From Schlegelella_A sp035995885 (GTDB lineage Bacteria > Pseudomonadota > Gammaproteobacteria > Burkholderiales > Burkholderiaceae_C), in contig DASYKC010000211.1 of NCBI GenBank assembly GCA_035995885.1, positions 4,854 through 68,853 of the forward strand: 64,000 nucleotides of DNA. Direction: 5' to 3'. A model generated the notes under the pieces. It was not told the origin of the DNA, searched no databases, and saw only the letters and a list, made by a program, of their open reading frames with translations. The translations under genes and the position numbers were made by a program. Shown here piece after piece: positions 25,005 to 31,578 of the stretch. Within the stretch, counting starts at the first letter, position 1. Each line of letters begins with the position of its first letter.

Positions 25005-26590
25005 ACGATGCTGCCGCGCCGGCCGGCGAGCCGGCCGCCGACCTGCCGTTCCGGCCGATCGCCGAGCTCGTCCGCGAGCACGCGCGCAGCGCGCCGCGCC
25101 GGGCGGCGATCGTCGACGCGACCATCACGCTCGACTACGGCGCCCTCGACGCGCTGATGGACCGCGTCGCCGCGGCGCTGCAGCGCGACGGCGTCGCGGC
25201 CGGCGAAGCGATCGCGATCTGCGCCCTCAACTCGACGCGCTACGCGGCGATCTTCCTCGGCGCCCTGCGCGCCGGCGTCGTCGTCGCGCCGCTCGCGGCG
25301 TCGGTGACGGCGGCGAGCTTTCGCTCGATGGTCGCCGATTCCGGCGCGCGCCTGCTCTTCCTCGACGCCAGCGCCGATGCCGTGCTCGACGACGACGCCG
25401 GACTGCCGCGCCGGATCTCGCTCGACGGCAACGCGCAAGGGACGGCGTTCGACGACTGGCTGGCGCCGCCCGGCAGCGTGGCGAAGGCCGTCAACGTCCG
25501 CGCCGAGATGGCGTTCAACATCATCTATTCGTCGGGAACGACCGGCACGCCGAAAGGCATCGTCCAGCCGCACGGCATGCGCTGGACGCACGTCATGCGC
25601 GGCGGCCGCTTCGGCTACTCGCGCGACACGGTGACGCTGCTGGCGACGCCCCTCTACTCGAACACGACGCTCGTCGTATTCTTTCCGACCGTCGCCTTCG
25701 GCGGCACCGTCGTCCTGATGGACAAGTTCGACGTCGACCGCTATCTCGCCCTCGCCGAGCACCATCGCGTCACCCACACGATGCTCGTTCCCGTGCAGTA
25801 CCAGCGGCTGATGGCGAGCCCGCGCTTCGGCGCGCACGACCTGTCGTCGTTCCACATGAAGTTCTGCACCAGCGCGCCGTTCGCGGCGGCGCTCAAGGCC
25901 GACGTCGTCGCGCGCTGGCCCGGCGGCCTGGTCGAGTTCTACGGCATGACCGAAGGCGGCGGCACCTGCATCCTCGCCGCGCACGAGCATCCGACCAAGC
26001 TGCACACCGTCGGCCGCCCTGCCGAGGGCCACGACATCCGCCTCATCGACGAGGCCGACCGCGAGCTGCCGCCCGGCGCGACCGGCGAAGTCGTCGGCCA
26101 CTCGGCCGGCATGATGGCCGGCTACCACGGCCAGGCCGCGAAGACCGCCGAAGCCGAATGGTTCGACGCGACGGGCAAGCGCTTCATCCGCACCGGCGAC
26201 GTCGGCCGCTTCGACGACGAGGGCTTCCTCACCCTCGTCGATCGCCGCAAGGACATGATCATCAGCGGCGGCTTCAACCTCTATCCGAGCGACCTCGAGG
26301 CGGTGCTGCGCGAGCACGCCGACGTCGCCGAGGCCGCAGTGGCCGGCGTGCCGTCGGAGCGCTGGGGCGAGACGCCGGCGGCGTGGGTCGTCGTCCGCGA
26401 CGGCGCGCCCATCGATGCCGAGGCGCTGCGCGCCTGGGCCAACGAGCGCGTCGGCAAGACGCAGCGGATCGCCTTCCTCGAGATCGTCGCCGAGCTGCCG
26501 CGCAGCGCGATCGGCAAGGTGCTGAAGCGCGCGCTGCGCGATCGCTTCGTCGCCGAACATCCATCCTCATCCGGAGCTTCCCATGGCTGA
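25001..26590 (+). CDS. AMP-dependent acyl-CoA synthetase
   Basis: Adenylate-forming acyl-CoA ligase of 529 residues. The ATP loop IYSSGTTGTPKGI is near residue 174. FYGMTEGGGTC is near 311 and the RTGDVGRFDDEGFLTLVDRRKDMIISGG region near 390-417. The C-terminal lysine is in SAIGKVLKRALRDRF near 505-519. All core motifs are intact. It overlaps the DUF3037 stop in an ATGA junction and overlaps the aldo/keto reductase by 8 bases. The acid substrate is not determined; the sequence fits the medium/long-chain or cyclohexanecarboxylate-like ligase group. Confidence 0.9.
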   Translation: MNDAAAPAGEPAADLPFRPIAELVREHARSAPRRAAIVDATITLDYGALDALMDRVAAALQRDGVAAGEAIAICALNSTRYAAIFLGALRAGVVVAPLAASVTAASFRSMVADSGARLLFLDASADAVLDDDAGLPRRISLDGNAQGTAFDDWLAPPGSVAKAVNVRAEMAFNIIYSSGTTGTPKGIVQPHGMRWTHVMRGGRFGYSRDTVTLLATPLYSNTTLVVFFPTVAFGGTVVLMDKFDVDRYLALAEHHRVTHTMLVPVQYQRLMASPRFGAHDLSSFHMKFCTSAPFAAALKADVVARWPGGLVEFYGMTEGGGTCILAAHEHPTKLHTVGRPAEGHDIRLIDEADRELPPGATGEVVGHSAGMMAGYHGQAAKTAEAEWFDATGKRFIRTGDVGRFDDEGFLTLVDRRKDMIISGGFNLYPSDLEAVLREHADVAEAAVAGVPSERWGETPAAWVVVRDGAPIDAEALRAWANERVGKTQRIAFLEIVAELPRSAIGKVLKRALRDRFVAEHPSSSGASHG

Positions 26591-27608
26591 CGCACGCCAC
26601 CCCGCCACGCCGCTCGGCGCGAGCGGTCTCAAGGTCTCCAGACTCTGGCTCGGCGCCATGATGTTCGGCGACCAGACCGGCGAGGCCGAGGCCGGCCGCA
26701 TCGTCGCCGCGGCGCGCGATGCCGGCATCAACGCCATCGACACCGCCGACGCCTACGCCGACGGCGAGTCGGAGCGGATCACCGGCCGCCTGATCGGCAG
26801 CGACCGCGAGCGCTGGGTGCTCGCGACCAAGCTGGCCAATCCGACGAGCCCCGAGCCGAACGATCGCGGCCTGTCGCGCCGGCACATGATCCGCGCCCTC
26901 GACGCGAGCCTCAAGCGCCTCGGCACCGACTGGGTCGACATCCTCTACCTGCACCGCGACGACGAGACGACGCCGATGGAGGAGACGGTGGCGGCGATGG
27001 CTCACCTGCTTGCGAGCGGCAAGGTCCTCTACTTCGGCGTGTCGAACTTTCGCGCCTGGCGCGTCGCCCGCATGGTCGAGACGTGCCGCGCCGCCGGCAT
27101 CCCGGCGCCGATCGTCTGCCAGCCGCCGTACAACGCCATGACGCGGGCGATCGAGACCGAGCTCCTGCCGTGCTGCGCCAACTACGGCGTCGGCGTCGTC
27201 GCCTACAGCCCGCTGGCGCGCGGCGTCCTGACCGGCAAGTACGCGCCGGGCGCGACGCCGCCCGAAGGATCGCGCGCGGCGCGCAACGACAGGCGCATCC
27301 TGCAGACCGAGTTCCGGCCCGAGTCGCTCGCGCTCGCCGGGCGCCTCGTCGAGCACGCCCGCGCGCGCGGCCTGACGCCGCTGCAGTTCGCGCTCGGCTG
27401 GGTCTGGAACAACGCGCTCGTGCACGGTGTCATCGGCGGGCCGAAGACGCTGGCGCAATGGCAGGAGTACATCGCCGCGATGGATGCGAGCTTCGACGGC
27501 GCCGACGAAGCCTTGGTCGATTCGCTCGTCGCGCCGGGGCACGCGTCGACGCCGGGCTATACCGATCCGGTCTATCCGGTCGCCGGTCGCCAGCCGCGCG
27601 TCCGCTGA
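26583..27608 (+). CDS. Aldo/keto reductase
   Basis: NAD(P)H-dependent oxidoreductase with a TIM-barrel fold, 341 residues. The catalytic tetrad is visible: Asp and Tyr in IDTADAYADG (about 52-61), Lys in VLATKLA (about 77-83) and His in LYLHRDD (about 120-126). The C-terminal part (VIGGPKTLAQWQEYIAA) fits the NADPH phosphate-binding segment. The ATG at 26583 lies inside the preceding ligase gene, with GGAGC upstream. It belongs to the larger YajO/YdhF-like group; the substrate is unknown. Confidence 0.92.
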   Translation: MADARHPATPLGASGLKVSRLWLGAMMFGDQTGEAEAGRIVAAARDAGINAIDTADAYADGESERITGRLIGSDRERWVLATKLANPTSPEPNDRGLSRRHMIRALDASLKRLGTDWVDILYLHRDDETTPMEETVAAMAHLLASGKVLYFGVSNFRAWRVARMVETCRAAGIPAPIVCQPPYNAMTRAIETELLPCCANYGVGVVAYSPLARGVLTGKYAPGATPPEGSRAARNDRRILQTEFRPESLALAGRLVEHARARGLTPLQFALGWVWNNALVHGVIGGPKTLAQWQEYIAAMDASFDGADEALVDSLVAPGHASTPGYTDPVYPVAGRQPRVR

Positions 27609-27636
27609 GCGATCGGTTCAGCGCGGGCCATGGCCG

Positions 27637-28362
27637 TCAGTCGTTGACGGCGTGCGGCTGGCGCTTTTCGTACCAGTGGGTGATTCGCGTCCCGTCCCAG
27701 TGCAGCGCCAGGTGCGCCGCCGCCTTGGCGTGGCGCAGCGCGCGCGGCCGGAAGATGCCGACGCACTCGCCGCCGGCATGGCGAACGCTCGGATAGCGGA
27801 TGCCCCAGCTCTGCGCGCCGCGGAGGCGCCGGCCGAGGCTCTGCGACGGGCCGTAGTCGTCGGCATCGAGGACCGAGGCGTAGCGGTTCGAGTTCGCCGC
27901 GTCGCCGTCGACGTCGAGCAGGTCGTGCAGCTCGGCCTCGACGCTGGCGGTGATGAGGCGCATGTCGAGGTCGAGCGCCGGTTCGTTCGTGCGGCGCAGG
28001 AACACGCCGCGGTGGTGGCTCACCTCGGCGATCGCCGTGTCGAGCGAATGGGCGGCGTAGTAGACGCCGTAGGTGCCGTCGGAAAAGCGCGAGCCTTCCG
28101 GATTGAGGTGCGTGAACGCCGCCATCACCGGCGTCGCGCCGGGGCCGGTCAGGCGCTCTTCCTTCGGCACCAGCGTCAGCTCGCCGATCTCGTCCCGGAT
28201 GCGCGGGTTGGCGAGCGCCTCGATCGCGAAGACGACGTCGAGATCGGCCGGGTCGGCGATCGCGTCGTAGAGGCCGACGGTCGGATAGCGCGACGGGATC
28301 AGCCGATACGACGGCCGCCAAGAGACGCGCCGCAGCGGCACTTTGCCGGCGTCGACGCTCAT
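27637..28362 (-). CDS. RES-domain toxin (NAD+ phosphorylase type)
   Basis: Toxin of a RES/Xre type II system, 241 residues. RES toxins deplete NAD+ by phosphorolysis. The three signature residues are present: Arg in GSRFSDGTYGVYYAAHS (about 91-107), Glu in TAIAEVSHHRG (about 110-120) and Ser in QSWGIRYPSVRH (about 185-196). The N-terminal SYRLIPSRYP matches the usual fold start. It lies 52 bases downstream of the antitoxin gene on the same strand. The length is somewhat greater than minimal RES toxins. The assignment is strong from motif and context. Confidence 0.9.
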   Translation of the reverse strand: MSVDAGKVPLRRVSWRPSYRLIPSRYPTVGLYDAIADPADLDVVFAIEALANPRIRDEIGELTLVPKEERLTGPGATPVMAAFTHLNPEGSRFSDGTYGVYYAAHSLDTAIAEVSHHRGVFLRRTNEPALDLDMRLITASVEAELHDLLDVDGDAANSNRYASVLDADDYGPSQSLGRRLRGAQSWGIRYPSVRHAGGECVGIFRPRALRHAKAAAHLALHWDGTRITHWYEKRQPHAVND

Positions 28363-28414
28363 TCGGAAGCCTTTGCGCCCGGCGCGGCACCCGCCCCGGC
28401 GGCGGCGCGGCGGC

Positions 28415-28825
28415 TCATGCCTTGCCGCCGCGCTGCGCGTCGAGGTACTGGCGGACGACGTAGAGATCGGCGACCTGGCCGCCGAGCATGCGGTCGAGCG
28501 CCGAGCGGCCGGCGAAGAGCGGCGCGCTGTTGGGCTTGCGAATCCATTCGTCGGCGCGCCGCGCCGCCGGAAAGAGGATCTGCAGCGACGAGTAGATGCC
28601 GAACAGGTGCGACAGCCGCTCGAGCAGATGGCGGTCGAGCGGCGCGACCTTGCCCTGCTTCCACTGGTAGAGCGTCGTGCGGGCGACGCCGAGCAGCGTC
28701 GTCTGCTCGGCGACCGCGAGCTGCCAGGCGTCGGCGAGGCGAAAGAAGGTGCGCAGCGCCGCCGCGGCGGCGCGCGCCGAGGTCAGGTCGACGGCAGGAA
28801 CATCGGGCTTGAGAAGAGCGCTCAT
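28415..28825 (-). CDS. Xre/MbcA/ParS-type antitoxin
   Basis: Cognate antitoxin of the RES toxin, 136 residues from the ATG at 28825. An in-frame ATG seven codons upstream is possible. An Xre-like helix-turn-helix is at about 40-65 (LLGVARTTLYQWKQGKV). The C-terminal domain of the MbcA/ParS (DUF2384) type has WIRKPNSAPLFAGRSALDRM, which blocks the toxin in known pairs. The antitoxin gene comes first, as is normal. A promoter and palindromes directly upstream (28866-28916) indicate autoregulation. Confidence 0.9.
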   Translation of the reverse strand: MSALLKPDVPAVDLTSARAAAAALRTFFRLADAWQLAVAEQTTLLGVARTTLYQWKQGKVAPLDRHLLERLSHLFGIYSSLQILFPAARRADEWIRKPNSAPLFAGRSALDRMLGGQVADLYVVRQYLDAQRGGKA

Positions 28826-28865
28826 CGGTTCGGCAGACCACCCCATGCTTTCGGGGTGCGCGGGC

Positions 28866-28894
28866 AATCTAGTCCATTTGCGAACAAAAAGCAA
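28866..28894 (-). promoter_or_regulatory. Promoter of the RES/Xre toxin-antitoxin operon
   Basis: On the minus strand TTGCTT (28889-28894) and TAGATT (28866-28871) are separated by exactly 17 bases. Each matches the sigma-70 consensus at 4 or more of 6 positions. The -10 ends 41 bases before the antitoxin ATG. The region is AT-richer than its surroundings. Confidence 0.65.
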
Positions 28895-28916
28895 TGGATT
28901 GTCCGCACGCGGACAA
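28873..28916. promoter_or_regulatory. Palindromic operator region of the toxin-antitoxin operon
   Basis: TTGTCCGC (28899-28906) and GCGGACAA (28909-28916) form a perfect 8-base inverted repeat around two bases, just upstream of the -35. A second dyad, TCCATT (28873-28878) and AATGGA (28893-28898), brackets the spacer. Within it TTGCGAACAA holds another half-site, differing from TTGTCCGC at one base on the minus strand. The arrangement suits repression by the Xre antitoxin. Confidence 0.65.
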
Positions 28917-28941
28917 CGGGAAACGGGCGACCGAAGGCGCG

Positions 28942-29712
28942 TCAGCGGGCATGCGTCACGCCGCCGTCGACGACCAGCGTCGAGCCGACGACGTAATCGC
29001 CGGCGCGCGAGGCGAGGTAGATCGCCGCCCCAGCCATGTCGTCGTCGATGCCGATCCGCCCCGACGGGATGCGCGCCTTGACGGCGTCGGCGCGGTCGCG
29101 CGCGTCGCGGTTCATCTCGGAGGCGAAGGCGCCCGGCGCGATCGCGCTGACGATGACGTGCTCCGGCGCCAGGCGCAGCGCCATGCGCCGCGTCAGCTGG
29201 ATCAGGCCGGCCTTGCTCGCCGCGTACGAGTAGGTTTCCTGCGGATTGACCGAGATGCCGTCGATCGAGGCGATGTTGATCACCTTGGCCGGCCGCTCGG
29301 CGCTCGCCGCCTTGCGCAGCGGCCCGGCGAGCGCCTGGGTGAGGAAGAACGGCGTCTTCAGGTTGAGGTCGACGACCTTGTCCCAGCCCTTTTCGGGGAA
29401 GGTGTCGAAATCCTCGCCCCAGGCGGCGCCGGCGTTGTTGACCAGGATGTCGAGCGAGGACTCGTGCTGCGCGTAGGCGGCGACGAGCGCCTGCACGCCC
29501 TGCGCGTCGGACACGTCGGCCGGCAGCGAGATGCAGGTGCCGAGAGGCGACAGCTCGCGCGCCGTCGCGTCGCACGCCTCGGCCTTGCGGGCGGAGATGT
29601 AGACGGCGCGCGCGCCCGCCTTCAGGAAGCCGGCGGCGATCATGCGGCCGATGCCGCGCGAGCCGCCGGTGACGAGCGCGCAGCGGCCGGCGAGGGAGAA
29701 GAGGTCGTTCAT
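28942..29712 (-). CDS. SDR-family oxidoreductase
   Basis: Short-chain dehydrogenase/reductase of 256 residues, cytoplasmic. The ATG at 29712 is chosen because the Rossmann motif then sits at its usual place (VTGGSRGIGRMIA, about residues 14-26). NNAG is at about 87-90 and the catalytic YxxxK in TYSYAASKAGL at about 155-165, with the Ser about 14 residues earlier. The C-terminal YVVGSTLVVDGG is typical. It lies upstream of the toxin-antitoxin operator on the same strand but is probably a separate unit. The substrate is unknown; gluconate- or acyl-type SDRs are similar. Confidence 0.92.
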   Translation of the reverse strand: MNDLFSLAGRCALVTGGSRGIGRMIAAGFLKAGARAVYISARKAEACDATARELSPLGTCISLPADVSDAQGVQALVAAYAQHESSLDILVNNAGAAWGEDFDTFPEKGWDKVVDLNLKTPFFLTQALAGPLRKAASAERPAKVINIASIDGISVNPQETYSYAASKAGLIQLTRRMALRLAPEHVIVSAIAPGAFASEMNRDARDRADAVKARIPSGRIGIDDDMAGAAIYLASRAGDYVVGSTLVVDGGVTHAR

Positions 29713-29891
29713 GAGGGCGATCCTGAAGCTGAGACGCGGGCGCACGTCGAAGCGACGGGCGGGCGCCAGCCTACACCCGGCGACGGCGACGGCGCCGTGG
29801 GCACGGCCGTTGCTGCGAAGACCCTCGCCATGAACGACACGCCCGAATCACCCGGCAGGCCGCGCTGACTCGACCGGAAAGAGACCCGCCC

Positions 29892-30680
29892 TTGGAACAG
29901 AAATGGCCGCAGACGCTGTGGATCGTCAGGCACGGCCAGAGCGCGGGCAACGTCGCCCGTGACGCCGCCGAGCTCGGCGGCCTGGCGACGATCGAGCTCG
30001 CGCATCGCGACGTCGACGTGCCGCTCTCGCCGCTCGGCGAGCTGCAGTCCGACGCGCTCGGCGCGTGGTTCGCCGGCCTGCCGCGCGACCAGCGGCCGAA
30101 CGTCGTCCTCAGCTCGCCCTACGTGCGCGCACGGCAGACGGCCGACCGCGTCCTCGATGCCTTGCAGGACCGGACCGACCGGCGCCAGCCCGACGATCCG
30201 GCGATCGCCTGCGTCCGCGACGAGCGCCTGCGCGAAAAGGAATTCGGCATCCTCGATCGACTGACGCCGCTCGGCATCCGCGCCAAGTACCCCGAGCTCG
30301 CCGAGCAGCGCGTGCACGTGGGCAAGTTCTACTTTCGTCCGCCCGGCGGCGAGAGCTGGTGCGACGTGATCCTGCGCCTGCGCAGCTTCCTCGACATGCT
30401 GACCCGCGAGTACCGCAGCGATCGCGTCCTCGTCGTCGCCCACCAGGTGATCGTCAACTGCCTGCGCTACCTGCTCGAGCGGCTCGACGAGGCGCAGATC
30501 CTGGCGATCGATCGCCTCAGCGACGTTCCCAACTGCGCCATCACGTCGTACGCGTTCGACCCGCGCGCCGGCCGGCGCGGCAAGCTCGTCCTCCAGCTCG
30601 AGAACTTCGTCTCGCCGCTGCGCGAGGCCGGCGCGCCGGTGACGGCCGAGCCCGACCGGCCGGCGGCACCCAAGTCGTGA
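29892..30680 (+). CDS. Histidine phosphatase (phosphoglycerate mutase-like) family protein
   Basis: Cytoplasmic phosphatase of 262 residues. The phosphohistidine motif LWIVRHGQSAGN is at about 9-20. The second Arg is in SSPYVRARQTADRVL, the acid in FRPPGGESWCDV (about 148-159) and the second His in VVAHQVIVN (about 180-188). All catalytic residues are present. The start is TTG 29892, the only start codon that precedes the RHG motif at a sensible distance. The frame ends TGATG with the next gene (1-base overlap). It could be a broad-specificity or sugar phosphatase; a glycolytic role is unlikely given the long substrate loop. Confidence 0.88.
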   Translation: MEQKWPQTLWIVRHGQSAGNVARDAAELGGLATIELAHRDVDVPLSPLGELQSDALGAWFAGLPRDQRPNVVLSSPYVRARQTADRVLDALQDRTDRRQPDDPAIACVRDERLREKEFGILDRLTPLGIRAKYPELAEQRVHVGKFYFRPPGGESWCDVILRLRSFLDMLTREYRSDRVLVVAHQVIVNCLRYLLERLDEAQILAIDRLSDVPNCAITSYAFDPRAGRRGKLVLQLENFVSPLREAGAPVTAEPDRPAAPKS

Positions 30681-31564
30681 TGGCCGACCTCGAGCCGACG
30701 ATCGACATCGACGCGAGCCTGCTGCGCGCCTGGCCGCTGCCGCGCCTGAACGGCAGCGCCGACAAGGAAGAGCGCGGCTCGACCCTGGTCGTCGCCGGCA
30801 GCGCCGAGACACCGGGCGCTGCCCTGCTGGCCGCGACGTCCGCCCTGCGCGCCGGCGCCGGCAAGCTCGCGGTCGCGACGGTCGCGAGCATTGCGCCCGG
30901 GCTCGCCCTCGGCCTCGCCGAGGCGCGCGTTGTGGCGATGGCGGAAAGCGAGGGCGGCGGCCCGGCCGGCGACGGCCTGGCGCGGATCGAGCCGCTGCTC
31001 GCCAAGGTCGACGCCGTGCTGGTCGGACCCGGCCTGCTCGACAGCGCAGCGACGCGCGCGTTCACGCGTCGCCTGCTGAAACGGGCGACGCGCGCCGCCG
31101 TCGTCGTCGATGCGCTGGCGATGGACGTCGTCCTCGACGTCCGTCGCTTCGAGCGCACGCCGCTCCTGACGCCGCACGCCGGCGAGATGGCGCATCTCGT
31201 CGGCCGGGCGAAGGAAGAGGTCAGCGCCGACCCGGAACGCCACGCGCGCGAAGCGGCGCTGCGCTGGAACGCCATCGTCGCGCTCAAGGGCGCGACCACG
31301 TACATCGCCACGCCCGACGGCGATTGCTGGCGCCACGTCGACGGTCATGCCGGCCTCGGCACGTCGGGGTCCGGCGATGTCCTCGCCGGCCTCATCGTCG
31401 GCCTCGCCGCGCGCGGCGCCCCGCTGGCGCAGGCGGCCGTGTGGGGCGTCGCCCTGCACGCCCGCGCCGGCCGGGCGCTCGCCGAGCGGCTCGGCCCGAT
31501 CGGCTACCTTGCCCGCGAGCTGCCCGGCGAAGTGCCGGGCCTGCTCGAAAAACTCGCCCACTGA
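30680..31564 (+). CDS. nnrD: ADP-dependent (S)-NAD(P)H-hydrate dehydratase
   Basis: Repairs damaged NAD(P)HX. It has 294 residues and corresponds to the C-terminal (NnrD/CARKD) half of the usual bifunctional NnrE-NnrD protein. Motifs are TLVVAGSAETPGAALLAA near 35-52, the LTPHAGEM loop near 165-172, ALKGATTYIATPDG and the ribokinase-like GTSGSGDVLAGLIVGLAARG near 229-248. The NnrE epimerase domain is not fused and was not seen in the window. The ATG at 30680 overlaps the preceding stop; the GTG at 30677 is an alternative. It overlaps the upstream in-frame start of LigD. Confidence 0.92.
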   Translation: MADLEPTIDIDASLLRAWPLPRLNGSADKEERGSTLVVAGSAETPGAALLAATSALRAGAGKLAVATVASIAPGLALGLAEARVVAMAESEGGGPAGDGLARIEPLLAKVDAVLVGPGLLDSAATRAFTRRLLKRATRAAVVVDALAMDVVLDVRRFERTPLLTPHAGEMAHLVGRAKEEVSADPERHAREAALRWNAIVALKGATTYIATPDGDCWRHVDGHAGLGTSGSGDVLAGLIVGLAARGAPLAQAAVWGVALHARAGRALAERLGPIGYLARELPGEVPGLLEKLAH

Positions 31565-31578
31565 TGCGGAGGCCGACC

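Noticed and set aside
31564..31578. Alternative LigD start at the ATG overlapping the nnrD stop
   Set aside because: Possible, but the downstream ATG has GGAGG at ideal spacing; only five residues differ.
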